64,000 nt of DNA, from positions 124,001 to 188,000 of the forward strand of contig NZ_BNAQ01000003.1 in NCBI RefSeq assembly GCF_014653575.1, in the 5' to 3' direction. The notes beneath the pieces were generated by a model. It was not told the DNA's origin and did no database searches. It worked only from the letters and a program-made list of their open reading frames with translations. The stretch is from Sphingomonas glacialis. Its GTDB lineage: Bacteria; Pseudomonadota; Alphaproteobacteria; Sphingomonadales; Sphingomonadaceae. Shown here in pieces: positions 9,489-17,780 of this stretch. The stretch's first letter is position 1, and every line of letters begins with the position of its first letter. The position numbers were made by a program, and so were the translations under genes.

Positions 9489-10496
9489 TTGCGCGTGACG
9501 ATCAAGGACGTGTCGCGAGTTTCGGGCGTATCGATCAAGACCGTCTCGCGCGTCCTCAACAAGGAGCGCTATGTCGGCGTCGAGACGCGCGCCAAGGTCG
9601 AGGCCGCGGTCGCCGAGCTCAACTTCCGCCCGAGCACGGCGGCACGCTCGCTCGCGGGAAAGCGCAGCTTCCAGATCGCGCTGATCTGCGACAATCCCAG
9701 CCCCTATTATGTCTATGAGATGCAGTCGGGGATCCGCGATCGCTGCGCGCAGGACGGCGTGCGGATGATCGCGCAACCGTATGACCGCAACGCGGCGACG
9801 CTGCTCGACGATATCGAAAATCTGGTCGATGCGACGCATGTCGACGGCTTGATCCTGACCCCGCCGGTGTCGGACCACCCGCAGGTGCTCGATCTGCTCG
9901 AACGGCGCGGTGTGCGCTTCGTCCGCGTCTCGCCCGGGAGTGCGGTCGATCTGGCAAGCTCGACCTTCATCGACAATGAGCGTGCGGCGCGCGTGATGAC
10001 GGCGCATCTGCTCGAGCTCGGGCATCGCCGGATCGGTTTCATCGCCGGGCATCCGAGCTATGCGACGAGCGGGCAACGGATGCGCGGCTATGCGCGTGCG
10101 CTCGGGCAGGAAGGTCTTTCGCTCGATCCGATCCTGGTGCGCGAGGGCAGCTACGACTTTGCCTCGGGCGCACGCGCAGCGGAGGCGTTGCTCGCGCTCG
10201 ACGTGCCGCCGACCGCGATCTTCGCATCGAGCGACGACATGGCGGCAGGCGTGCTGACGGTAGCGCATCGCCGCGGGCTGGCGGTGCCGGGGCAGCTTTC
10301 GGTCGCCGGGTTCGACGATGCCGCGCTTGCTGGCTTCGTCTGGCCGCCGCTCACCACGATCCGCCAGCCGACGCGCGAAATGGCGTATCAGGCCGCCGAC
10401 CTGCTGCTCGCCCCAGCCGATGCGCCGATCGAGCGGCGCGAAGTGGCGTTCGAACTGATCGTGCGCGAATCGACCGGGCCGGTCGCGCAGGGCTGA
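9489..10496 (+). CDS. LacI-family transcriptional regulator
   Basis: The 335-residue protein has an N-terminal LacI helix-turn-helix (VTIKDVSRVSGVSIKTVSRVLN, about residues 3-24), the hinge-helix region (FRPSTAARSLAG) and a periplasmic-binding-protein-like effector domain. The likely start is TTG 9489: GGGGAG lies nine bases upstream and the HTH begins two codons later (GTG 9495 is an alternative). It is 82 bp downstream of phoD on the same strand and 160 bp from the convergent exporter gene. It is the natural candidate to bind the palindromes TGACAACGnTGTCT at 11866 and 16864, hence to control the transporter and oxidoreductase genes that follow. The effector is probably a sugar or sugar derivative. 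Confidence 0.88.
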   Translation: MRVTIKDVSRVSGVSIKTVSRVLNKERYVGVETRAKVEAAVAELNFRPSTAARSLAGKRSFQIALICDNPSPYYVYEMQSGIRDRCAQDGVRMIAQPYDRNAATLLDDIENLVDATHVDGLILTPPVSDHPQVLDLLERRGVRFVRVSPGSAVDLASSTFIDNERAARVMTAHLLELGHRRIGFIAGHPSYATSGQRMRGYARALGQEGLSLDPILVREGSYDFASGARAAEALLALDVPPTAIFASSDDMAAGVLTVAHRRGLAVPGQLSVAGFDDAALAGFVWPPLTTIRQPTREMAYQAADLLLAPADAPIERREVAFELIVRESTGPVAQG

Positions 10497-10534
10497 GGGA
10501 TCGCGCCGTATCTGCTCAAGGCGTGCGCTCTCAT

Positions 10535-10622
10535 CCGTTCGGGCTGAGCCTGTCGAAGCCCCGCGCTCCACGCACGCCGCTCGCGAGCGGCGAAGGCCCT
10601 TCGACAGGCTCAGGGCGAACGG
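10535..10622. repeat. Sphingomonad-type inverted repeat (transcription-end element)
   Basis: The arm starting at 10535 (CCGTTCGGGCTGAGCCTGTC) is repeated inverted at 10598-10622 (CCTTCGACAGGCTCAGGGCG, ending CGG). About 40 bases separate the arms, and these contain a smaller hairpin (GCCGCTCGCGAGCGGC). It lies between two convergent genes (LacI and the exporter) and may act as a bidirectional terminator. Elements with the core CTTCGACAGGCTCAG are widespread in sphingomonad genomes (general knowledge). Confidence 0.8.
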
Positions 10623-10657
10623 ACGCGGGATGCACGCACCCGCGCGCTTGAAGCCCT

Positions 10658-11731
10658 CTAACCGATCAGCAGCAGCGCCGCCGCGAGCGCCAGGCCGAAC
10701 GCCACCAGCGTCGCGATCAGGATGACCAACAGCGGCTTGGGCCCCGCCTCGAGCAGCTGCGCGAGCGGCGAGCGGATTGCGGTCGCGGTGACCGCCGTCG
10801 CGAGCATCGCCGCGGCGGCCTTCTCGGCGCCGCCCGCGACGATCGGCGGGATCACGCCGAACGAATTGATCCCGGCGAGCACGAAGAAGCCGATCACGAA
10901 CCACGGCACCCCCGGCCCCTTGGCGGCACCTTCGCCGCCGCCGCCCCAGCGCGCGAGCCCCATCGCCACCACAGCGAGCACCGGCGCGAGCAACGCCACG
11001 CGCGTCAGCTTGACGATCGCGGCGATCCCGCCTGCGCCGTCCGAATAGGAATAGCCCGCCCCCAGCGCCTGCGCGACGTCGTGGATCGCCGCGCCGAGCA
11101 GGAAGCCGGCCTTGAGATCGCTCATGTGGAAGGCGTGCGCGACGAGCGGATACAGCATCATCGCGGAAGCGCTCATCGCCGAGATGCCAACGAGCACCAG
11201 CGTCAGTTGCGCTTGCGTCGTGCGTTTCTCGCCGAGCGTCGTCGCCAGCGCCATCGCCGCGCTCGCGCCACAGATCGCGACCGACCCGCCGGCAAGGATG
11301 CCGAACGCGGTATCGAAACCGAAGCGCCGCGCCGCGAGGATCCCCGCCCCCATCGTCAGCGCGACGATCAGCACGACGCACAGCAAGGCGACCGGTCCGA
11401 GCGCGACGATCTGCCCGAAGGTGATCCGAACTCCGACGAGTACGATCCCCCAGCGCAACAGCGAGCGCGAGGCGAAGGCGAGGCCCGGCGTCAACCGCGC
11501 GTCGGCGCTCAGGAAATTGAGCGCGAGGCCGATCAGCAACGCCATCAGCGTCAGCGGCACGCCGTAATGATCCGACAGGAAGCCCGCGGCGAGCGTCCCC
11601 ATCGCCACCACGACGAGCCCGGGGACATAGCCGCGCCAGTCATGCTTGGGCGCGGTTTCGATGTCGCCGTACAGATCGCCATAAAGATCGGCAGCCATCG
11701 GGAGCGGACGTTTCGGTTGCTTGGTCGCCAT
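10658..11731 (-). CDS. YeiH-family putative sulfate/sulfite exporter
   Basis: The 357-residue protein has a short hydrophilic N-terminus and about ten membrane segments. It carries the UPF0324/YeiH hallmarks: HYGVPLTLMALLIGLALNF, LLRWGIVLVGVRITF, AGGSVAICGASAAMA and AAIHDVAQALGAGY. Members are annotated as putative sulfate exporters (inner membrane); direct biochemical proof is scant. ATG 11731 is used because the conserved part follows it. An SsuD-like monooxygenase, which would release sulfite, is encoded 6 kb away in the same gene group, so sulfite or sulfate export fits. It shares a 174-bp divergent promoter region, containing a LacI-type palindrome, with the MFS gene at 11906. Confidence 0.85.
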   Translation of the reverse strand: MATKQPKRPLPMAADLYGDLYGDIETAPKHDWRGYVPGLVVVAMGTLAAGFLSDHYGVPLTLMALLIGLALNFLSADARLTPGLAFASRSLLRWGIVLVGVRITFGQIVALGPVALLCVVLIVALTMGAGILAARRFGFDTAFGILAGGSVAICGASAAMALATTLGEKRTTQAQLTLVLVGISAMSASAMMLYPLVAHAFHMSDLKAGFLLGAAIHDVAQALGAGYSYSDGAGGIAAIVKLTRVALLAPVLAVVAMGLARWGGGGEGAAKGPGVPWFVIGFFVLAGINSFGVIPPIVAGGAEKAAAAMLATAVTATAIRSPLAQLLEAGPKPLLVILIATLVAFGLALAAALLLIG

Positions 11732-11865
11732 CTTGCTCCACCCTTGCGCCGCCGCGGGCTTATCCCGCAGTCTCCCGTACACCACAGCGCAGTCTTGGGT
11801 CTTGCGATGCGGCGATCCTCAGGACAAGCCCGAGCGAAGAAGGTCTAGCCCGAAGCGCGATTATC

Positions 11866-11879
11866 TGACAACGCTGTCT
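11866..11879. promoter_or_regulatory. Putative LacI-type operator upstream of MFS gene
   Basis: TGACAACGCTGTCT is an imperfect palindrome (GACA-ACGC-TGTC) with the central CG typical of LacI-family operators. It lies 26 bp before the MFS start at 11906, within the region shared with the divergent exporter gene. Thirteen of its 14 bases match the copy at 16864-16877. The likely ligand is the LacI protein at 9489-10496 (inference). Confidence 0.6.
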
Positions 11880-11905
11880 CAAGAAAAAGATGGGAGTGGA
11901 TCGGA

Positions 11906-13147
11906 ATGGCAATCAGGGGCGGCGCAGCGCGCTGGATCATCGTCGCGATGGTGTTCGTCGCGGTGATGCTCAATTATGTCGATCGACAGATCCTCGCGTT
12001 GCTCAAGCCAACGCTCGAGGCGCAGTTCAAATGGTCCGATCAGGACTATGCGAATATGGGCACCGCCTTCCAGATCGCGACGGCGTTCGCGTTTCTCGGC
12101 ACCGGCTGGTTCCTCGACCGCGTCGGCCTGCGGCTCGGCTTCGCGCTCGGCGTGCTGATCTGGAGCCTCGCGGGCATGGCGCATGCCTTTGCGACCTCGG
12201 TCCCCGCCTTCTTCGCCGCGCGCATCGTGCTCGGCATCGCCGAATCGGTCGGCACGCCGGCTGCGGTCAAATCGGCGGCGACCTATTTCAACCACAAGGA
12301 CCGCCAGATCGCGCTCGGCATCGGCAACACCGCGCCCAATATCGGCGCGATCATCACGCCGCTGTTCATCCCCGCGCTCGCGGTGGCGTTCGGCTGGCAG
12401 GCGGCGTTCCTGCTCGCGGGCGGGCTTGGCGTCGTCTGGGTGGTCGTGTGGTTCGGGGTCCGCATCAAGCCCGTCGCGCTCGACGCAGTCGCGCCGGCGC
12501 CAGTGCCGTGGCTCAGCGTTCTGCGCAGCCGCGAGACCGCCGCGATCGCGATCGCCAAGGTACTGTCGGACCAAGTGTGGTTCTTCATGCTGCTATGGCT
12601 GCCCGATCTGTTCCACCGGCTGTTCGGCCTCCCGCAGGGTACGCTCGGGCTGCCGGTGGCCTTGGTCTATGTGCTTGCGGCGTGCGGTGCGTTGACCGGC
12701 GGCTTCGTGCCGTCGCGGCTGATGGCGATGGGCTGGAGCGTCAACCGCGCGCGGAAAACCGCGATGCTGGGCTATGCCTTGCTCGTGTTGCCGGTGGTGT
12801 TCGTCCAGTCGGTGTCGAGCCCGTGGAGTGCAGCGTTGCTGCTCGGCCTCGTGCTGTTCGCGCATCAGGGCTTCTCGACCAACGTGTTCGGCGTGACGAC
12901 CGACATCACCCCGGCGCGCTCGGTCGGTTCGCGCATCGGGATCGCGGCGTTCTGCGGCAATCTCTGCTCGATCGGGATGATCCAGTTCCAGGCCTATGCG
13001 CTGGCGCATGGCTGGGGCTACGCGCCGGCGCTGGCGATCTGCGCCGGGTCGTATCTGGCGGCGCTGCTGGCGATCCACCTGCTGATCCCGGTGATCGTGC
13101 CGGTGGATGAAAGCGAACGCGGCGACGGCTTGGTGGCCGCACACTAA
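11906..13147 (+). CDS. MFS transporter, hexuronate/anion:cation symporter-like
   Basis: The 413-residue inner-membrane protein has 12 predicted helices. The signature VMLNYVDRQILALLKPTLE after the first helix is typical of the ACS family (ExuT-like hexuronate and organic-anion symporters). ATG 11906 follows a GGAG-containing region. Likely substrates are sugar acids or other anionic sugars; a sulfonated sugar would fit the neighbouring genes (inference). It is paralogous to the MFS gene at 34363, sharing the NYVDRQ...LLKP segment. A LacI-type operator sits 26 bp upstream. Confidence 0.85.
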   Translation: MAIRGGAARWIIVAMVFVAVMLNYVDRQILALLKPTLEAQFKWSDQDYANMGTAFQIATAFAFLGTGWFLDRVGLRLGFALGVLIWSLAGMAHAFATSVPAFFAARIVLGIAESVGTPAAVKSAATYFNHKDRQIALGIGNTAPNIGAIITPLFIPALAVAFGWQAAFLLAGGLGVVWVVVWFGVRIKPVALDAVAPAPVPWLSVLRSRETAAIAIAKVLSDQVWFFMLLWLPDLFHRLFGLPQGTLGLPVALVYVLAACGALTGGFVPSRLMAMGWSVNRARKTAMLGYALLVLPVVFVQSVSSPWSAALLLGLVLFAHQGFSTNVFGVTTDITPARSVGSRIGIAAFCGNLCSIGMIQFQAYALAHGWGYAPALAICAGSYLAALLAIHLLIPVIVPVDESERGDGLVAAH

Positions 13148-13288
13148 ATCCTCCCGCGCGGAGCGGGGGAGGAGGAGGATGCGCATTTAGCGAATGGTGG
13201 AGGGAGCGCCGCCGCATGCGCATCGCTTGCGGAAAGCCCCCTCCGTCAGCCGTCGGCTGCCGCCTCCCCCGCCGCGCGAGGGAGGATT
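13146..13288. repeat. Inverted repeat between convergent MFS and TonB-receptor genes
   Basis: The left arm (AAATCCTCCCGCGCGG, then GAGCGGGGGAGG) is mirrored by the right arm (CCTCCCCCGCCGCGCGAG, then GGAGGATTT at the end). The middle contains AGCGAATGGTGG (13189-13200), CCCCCTCCGTCAGCC and a short GCCGTCGGCTGC hairpin. It occupies all of the 150-bp convergent gap and can act as a terminator for both genes. The 12-mer AGCGAATGGTGG reappears inside bchB at 51525-51536. Confidence 0.8.
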
Positions 13289-13295
13289 TGACAGA

Positions 13296-15656
13296 TCAGA
13301 ACGTAACGCGTCCGGTCACCCCGTAATAGCGATCGGCGTCGCGCGGGATCTGGTAGCGATACGCACCGCCCGGCCCGCCATTGATGATCGACGCGGCAAA
13401 GCTCTGGTCGAACAGGTTCCGCACCTGGAAGGTCAGCTTGTAATGCTCGTCCTTGCTGACGAGCCCGGCCGAAAGATTGACCAGGCCGTACGCCCCGATC
13501 GTGCCGAGCCGCCGCTGGACCGCATCGGCCGAGAACAGCCCAAGCTCGCTGCTCTGGTACGACCCTTGCGCGCCTAGCAGAATATCGGCGAACCCGCTGG
13601 TGCGCACGCGATAGTCGGCGCTGAGATTGCCCTTCCACTTCGGTGCGAAGCCAAGCGGCGTTCCGTTGGGTACCGCAGCGGCGCCCGGTGCCGGCACGCG
13701 GAAATTGTCGACATGCGCGTCGGTATAGGCAAGCCCGCCGGTCAGGCTGAGATCGCGCACCGGACGGAAGGTCGTGTCGAGCTCGACCCCGCGCGTCGAG
13801 ACGTCACCCGCATTGGTGAAGCGCGTGACGACCACACCCGCGACGAGATCGGGATTGTTCGCCTGGAAATTATGATATTTGGCGTAATAGGCGGCCAGAT
13901 TGAGCGTCAGCTTGCCCCCGAAGAAGGTGTTCTTGAGCCCGATCTCGTACGAATCCGACGTCTCGGGCGCGATCACGTTGGTGCCCGTTGCAGTCAGGTT
14001 GAAGAAGACGTTGAACGCCGGCCCCTTATAGCCGCGGGCGTAGGTCGCATAAGCGGTCGAACCGCGCGAAATGTCGAACTGGACGCCGGCCTTGCCCGAC
14101 AGATTCTCGTTGGTCGCCTTGCCGCGGAACGGCACGCCGTTCGAGACACCGCCGCCGAGACCGTTATTGTACACACCCGCGTCGAAATTGGTGTTGATGC
14201 CGGGGCCGTTGAGCGCCGTGCGGCGGATGTGGAACACGTCGAGCTGGTCGACCGTATAGCGCAACCCACCGATCACGCGGAAGCGCGACGCGATGTTGAT
14301 CGTCCCCTGCCCGAACAGCGCGAAATTCTTGAACACCGATCCGAAATCGGCGGTGCCGGTCGGGAAGGTCGAGGGCGCGGCGAGCGGGCTCGAGCACGGC
14401 GTCAGCACGGTCGGCGCGGGCGTGGCCAGCGAATTGCAGACCTGATCGTTGCGCGTGAAGATCCGCTCGCTTTCGGCGCGCGAATAATAGGCACCGAGGA
14501 CATAGGTCAGGAACTGGTGCCCGGGCGAGGTCAGCCGCAATTCCTGGCTGAAGGTGTTGCCCGTCTGCGGACCGAAATCGTGCAGCTGGTTGAAGCCGAT
14601 ATAGGCGGCGGGCAGGAAATCGCCGTCGCGGATCTCGGTATTCTTGTAGTTGCGATAGGCGGTGATCGAGGTGACGGTCTGCGTCCCCGCCTCGATATCG
14701 GCCTGGAGCGAGAAGCCGTAGCCGGTCTCGGTCGTGCGCGTGACGAGGTTTTGCGCGAGCTCGCGCGTGTCGGCGCCGCGTGGCGTCGGCAGCACCGCGG
14801 TCGAGGCGTTGGTGGTGACGAGGCCAGTCGCGCCGTTGATCGGCCCGGTGGCGATCACCTCGCCGCAGCAATCGTCATTGTTGTGGTGATAATCGGCAAT
14901 GAAGGCGAGCTTCACGTTCGGCCCGGCATCGGCATCGAGCTGCAGCCGGCCGCCATAATGTTCGAAGCCGTTGACCAGCTTGCCGTTGGCGGTGTTGCGG
15001 ATGTTGCCGTCGTAATTGGTGTAGAAGCCCGTCAACCGCGAGCGCACGCTGTCCCCGAGCGGCACGTTGAGCACCGCGCGGCCGCGATATTCGCTGTCGG
15101 TGAAGAAGCCCGCCTCGGCATAGCCGCCAAACGTGCTCGTCGGCTTTTTCGAGATGATGTTGATCACGCCCGCCGACGCGTTCTTGCCGAACAGCGTGCC
15201 CTGCGGCCCGCGCAGCACTTCGAGCTGATCGATGTCGACCAGATCGCCGAACGCTTCGCCCGCGCGCGCGAACACGACGCCGTCGACGACGGTCGAGATC
15301 GACGGCTCGCCCGCGATCGAGAAGGTCGAGGTGCCGACGCCGCGCAGGAACAGCGACTGGTTGAGCGTCGTCCCCGATTTGAGGAAGTTGAGCGACGGCA
15401 CGAGATATTGCGCGCCCTCGAGGCTGGTCTTGCCCTGCGTGGCGAGCGCGTCGCCCGACACGACCGTCACCGCGACCGGCACGTCCTGCAGACGCTCGGA
15501 GCGCTTCTGCGCGGTGACGATGATGTCACCGGGCGCGGCGTCTTCGGGGGCAGCCGGTTCGGCTTGCGGGGCGGGTTCGGGCGCAGTCTGCGCATAGGTC
15601 GGCGCGGCGGCGAGCAACGCGAGCGTGGCAGCGCCAGTCAGGTAAAGAGCTTTCAT
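13296..15656 (-). CDS. TonB-dependent outer-membrane receptor
   Basis: The 786-residue receptor has a signal peptide (ending PTYAQ), a Pro/Ala/Glu-rich linker, a TonB-box-like GDIIVTAQKRSERLQDVPV (about residues 47-65) and a plug domain containing VDIDQLEVLRGPQGTLFGKNA. A 22-strand beta-barrel follows, ending in the expected aromatic residue (GVTGRVTF). It would import a ligand across the outer membrane with TonB-ExbBD energy. Three ATGs stand in a row after AAGGGG; the third (15656) has the best spacing (6 nt) and is used. Position among LacI, MFS and oxidoreductase genes suggests a sugar-type rather than siderophore ligand. Confidence 0.9.
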   Translation of the reverse strand: MKALYLTGAATLALLAAAPTYAQTAPEPAPQAEPAAPEDAAPGDIIVTAQKRSERLQDVPVAVTVVSGDALATQGKTSLEGAQYLVPSLNFLKSGTTLNQSLFLRGVGTSTFSIAGEPSISTVVDGVVFARAGEAFGDLVDIDQLEVLRGPQGTLFGKNASAGVINIISKKPTSTFGGYAEAGFFTDSEYRGRAVLNVPLGDSVRSRLTGFYTNYDGNIRNTANGKLVNGFEHYGGRLQLDADAGPNVKLAFIADYHHNNDDCCGEVIATGPINGATGLVTTNASTAVLPTPRGADTRELAQNLVTRTTETGYGFSLQADIEAGTQTVTSITAYRNYKNTEIRDGDFLPAAYIGFNQLHDFGPQTGNTFSQELRLTSPGHQFLTYVLGAYYSRAESERIFTRNDQVCNSLATPAPTVLTPCSSPLAAPSTFPTGTADFGSVFKNFALFGQGTINIASRFRVIGGLRYTVDQLDVFHIRRTALNGPGINTNFDAGVYNNGLGGGVSNGVPFRGKATNENLSGKAGVQFDISRGSTAYATYARGYKGPAFNVFFNLTATGTNVIAPETSDSYEIGLKNTFFGGKLTLNLAAYYAKYHNFQANNPDLVAGVVVTRFTNAGDVSTRGVELDTTFRPVRDLSLTGGLAYTDAHVDNFRVPAPGAAAVPNGTPLGFAPKWKGNLSADYRVRTSGFADILLGAQGSYQSSELGLFSADAVQRRLGTIGAYGLVNLSAGLVSKDEHYKLTFQVRNLFDQSFAASIINGGPGGAYRYQIPRDADRYYGVTGRVTF

Positions 15657-15714
15657 CATCATCCCCTTCGGTAAAATCCCATCTTGGCGATGGGTATTAT
15701 CGTCTTGATCGTTC

Positions 15715-15728
15715 TGACAGCGTGATCA
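15715..15728. promoter_or_regulatory. Weak LacI-operator-like sequence upstream of TonB receptor
   Basis: TGACAGCGTGATCA, about 59 bp before the receptor start, keeps the TGACAnCG half and the closing TC of the motif seen at 11866 and 16864 but matches it at only about 9 of 14 positions. It could be a degenerate copy of the same operator. Position supports this more than sequence does. Confidence 0.3.
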
Positions 15729-15759
15729 GGCTTGCCAGCAGTAAAGTTCCGCTTCGCGC

Positions 15760-16848
15760 TCAGACTCCGAGCTCGGCCATTTCGACGACGCGATGCTCGC
15801 GCGCGCTGATCTCGGCGGCGGTGCCGATCGCGACCGCCATCATACCATCATGCGCGGTGACGTCGACTGGTCCCGCCCCGCGCACCGCGGCGTTGAAGCG
15901 CTGATGCTCGTAGAAGGTCGATCCGTGATGGCTGCCCGCGTTGAGCGCGGTCTCGTCGGTATGAACAACGCGGCGCGTCGCCTGCTTGGGATTGCGGAAG
16001 CCGACGCGCGGGGAATGGACCAGCGCGCCCTCGGGGATCAGCACGTCGAGCCGCGCATCGCTGCCGACTGCGGTGATCTCTTCCTGATTTTCTGCGCCAT
16101 CGGCGAACATCGACAGGTCGAGCATCGCGCGCACGCCGTTGGCGAAATCGACCGTCGTATAGCTGTTGTCGATGATGTCGGGCCGTTCGCCGCCATACGT
16201 CTCATCGAGATGGTTCACGTCCATCGCGCCCGAGCAATAGACTCGCACTGCCTCGCTCTGCGTGATCAGCCGCATCAGGTCGAAGAAGTGGCAGCATTTC
16301 TCGACCATCGTCCCGCCGGTGTTGCGGTTGAAGCGGTTCCAATCGGCAACCTTGACGAGGAACGGGAAGCGATGCTCGCGGATCGACAGCATCTGCAGCC
16401 GCCCGATCTTGCCGCCATGGATGTCGGCGATGAACTCGGCCGCGGGCGGCATGTAGCGATATTCCATCGCGGTCCAGAAGACCTTGTCGGTGGCGCCCGC
16501 GCGATCGACGATCCAGCGGCAATCGTCGAGCGTCGTCGCGAGCGGCTTTTCGCACAGGATGTGAAGCCCCGCATCGAACAGCGGCTCGAGCACCGAACGG
16601 TGCGTGAAATTGGGGCTGGCGACGATCACCGCATCGCACAGCCCGCTGCTGGCGAGCGCCTCGACCGAATCGAACGCGGTCGCCTGCGCGGCCTTGTCGC
16701 CGAGCGCGTCCTTGGCCCAGCCGAGCGACCCCGCCGCGGGATCGGCAAGCGCGGTCACCACCGCACCCGGCGTGATGGCAAGGTTGGTGATGTGCTCGAC
16801 GCCCATCATTCCAGTGCCGACCAGGCCATATCGCACTTGCTCTACCAC
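15760..16848 (-). CDS. Gfo/Idh/MocA-fold NAD-dependent protein (possible NAD-dependent sulfoquinovosidase)
   Basis: The 362-residue protein has an N-terminal NAD-binding Rossmann domain (GLVGTGMMGVEH near residue 8; EKPLATTLDDC) and a C-terminal alpha/beta substrate domain with WNRFNRNTGGTMVEKCCHFF and GSHHGSTFYEHQRF. Most family members are sugar or inositol dehydrogenases. A branch, the GH188 NAD-dependent sulfoquinovosidases, has this fold and is found with sulfo-monooxygenase pathways. The adjacent aldo/keto reductase and SsuD-like enzyme make that assignment plausible but unproven. GTG 16848 is preferred: it follows TGAGG at good spacing, whereas TTG 16869 would overlap the divergent gene's start. 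Confidence 0.8.
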   Translation of the reverse strand: MVEQVRYGLVGTGMMGVEHITNLAITPGAVVTALADPAAGSLGWAKDALGDKAAQATAFDSVEALASSGLCDAVIVASPNFTHRSVLEPLFDAGLHILCEKPLATTLDDCRWIVDRAGATDKVFWTAMEYRYMPPAAEFIADIHGGKIGRLQMLSIREHRFPFLVKVADWNRFNRNTGGTMVEKCCHFFDLMRLITQSEAVRVYCSGAMDVNHLDETYGGERPDIIDNSYTTVDFANGVRAMLDLSMFADGAENQEEITAVGSDARLDVLIPEGALVHSPRVGFRNPKQATRRVVHTDETALNAGSHHGSTFYEHQRFNAAVRGAGPVDVTAHDGMMAVAIGTAAEISAREHRVVEMAELGV

Positions 16849-16862
16849 GGGATTCGCCTCAT

Positions 16863-17780
16863 ATGACAACGATGTCTGAAATCACACTTACACCCGAAAT
16901 GCGTCCGCTCGGCAAGAGCGGAATCATGGTCTCGCCGATTGCCTGGGGGATGTGGCGTTTCGCCGGCGTCACTCCGGCCGAGGGCAGCGCGCTGATCGAG
17001 GCGGCGTTTGCCGCTGGCGTCACGCTGTTCGACACCGCCGACATCTACGGCTTCAACGGCAGCGGCGGGTTCGGCGATGCCGAGTCGCTGCTCGGGCAGA
17101 TCTTCAGCGCGACGCCGGGAATGCGCGACCGGATGGTGCTCGCGACCAAGGGCGGGATTACCCCGCCCGTGCCCTATGATTCGAGCCGCACCTATCTGAT
17201 GCGCGCGCTCGAGACCTCGCTCAAGCGGCTGCAGGTCGAGCAGGTCGATCTGTACCAGATCCACCGCCCCGACATTCTCGCGCATCCGCAGGAAGTGGCG
17301 CGGACGCTCGAGGAAATGGTTTCCAGCGGCAAGGTCCGCGCGGTCGGCGTTTCGAACTACACGATCGCACAGACGCAGGCGCTCGCCGCGCTGCTGACGA
17401 TCCCGCTCGCGACCGTCCAGCCCGAATTCTCGCCGCTCGAGCTCGAGCCGATCACCAACGGCCTGCTCGATCTCGCGATGGAGCGCGACATGGCCGTGCT
17501 CGCCTGGTCGCCGCTCGGTGGCGGGCGGCTTGGCGCACCAGAGGACGATCGGTCCAGGAATGTCGCAGCGGCGCTCGATGTCGTCGCCAACGCGGCGGGC
17601 GTGTCGCGCGCGGCGGCGACCTACGCCTGGATCATGGCGCATCCGGCGCGCGTGATCCCGATCGTCGGCACGCAGAATGTCGCGCGGATCGGCGAGATCG
17701 CCGACGTCTACAAGGTCAAGTTCACCCGCCAGACGTGGTACGACGTGCTCGTCGCCGCGCGCGGGGAGAAGCTGCCATGA
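16863..17780 (+). CDS. Aldo/keto reductase (SquF/SmoB-like candidate)
   Basis: The 305-residue TIM-barrel oxidoreductase shows the catalytic tetrad of the superfamily: Asp and Tyr in FDTADIYGF, Lys in VLATKGG and His in YQIHRPD. The C-terminal NADPH site has VGTQNVARI. It begins among three possible starts (ATG 16863, 16872, 16899), none with a clear Shine-Dalgarno; the last gives the usual MRPLGKSG family start. Its stop overlaps the start of the flavin monooxygenase (ATGA), as in the sulfoquinovose monooxygenase pathway, where an aldo/keto reductase reduces 6-dehydroglucose to glucose. That role is inferred from context. Confidence 0.85.
   Translation: MTTMSEITLTPEMRPLGKSGIMVSPIAWGMWRFAGVTPAEGSALIEAAFAAGVTLFDTADIYGFNGSGGFGDAESLLGQIFSATPGMRDRMVLATKGGITPPVPYDSSRTYLMRALETSLKRLQVEQVDLYQIHRPDILAHPQEVARTLEEMVSSGKVRAVGVSNYTIAQTQALAALLTIPLATVQPEFSPLELEPITNGLLDLAMERDMAVLAWSPLGGGRLGAPEDDRSRNVAAALDVVANAAGVSRAAATYAWIMAHPARVIPIVGTQNVARIGEIADVYKVKFTRQTWYDVLVAARGEKLP
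16864..16877. promoter_or_regulatory. Putative LacI-type operator at divergent promoter
   Basis: TGACAACGATGTCT is a near-perfect copy of the 11866 palindrome, placed in the very short gap between the Gfo/Idh gene (leftward, start 16848) and the aldo/keto reductase (rightward). It overlaps the first in-frame ATG of the reductase (16863). It would repress both divergent genes (inference). Confidence 0.55.

Noticed and set aside
9489..10496. LacI protein at 9489 as regulator of the uronate island
   Set aside because: The uronate operators surround the other LacI gene (29317) and differ in sequence from the palindromes near 9489.
7812..11381. Very long open frame on the minus strand (over 1100 codons)
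   Set aside because: It lies antisense to phoD and the LacI gene, both with clear domain motifs. Its translation is Arg/Ala/Asp-rich low complexity, a common artefact of GC-rich DNA.
10658..11731. YeiH-like gene as part of the photosynthesis or uronate systems
   Set aside because: It is 30 kb from the photosynthesis genes and lacks their operators; the SsuD-like monooxygenase nearby gives a better context.
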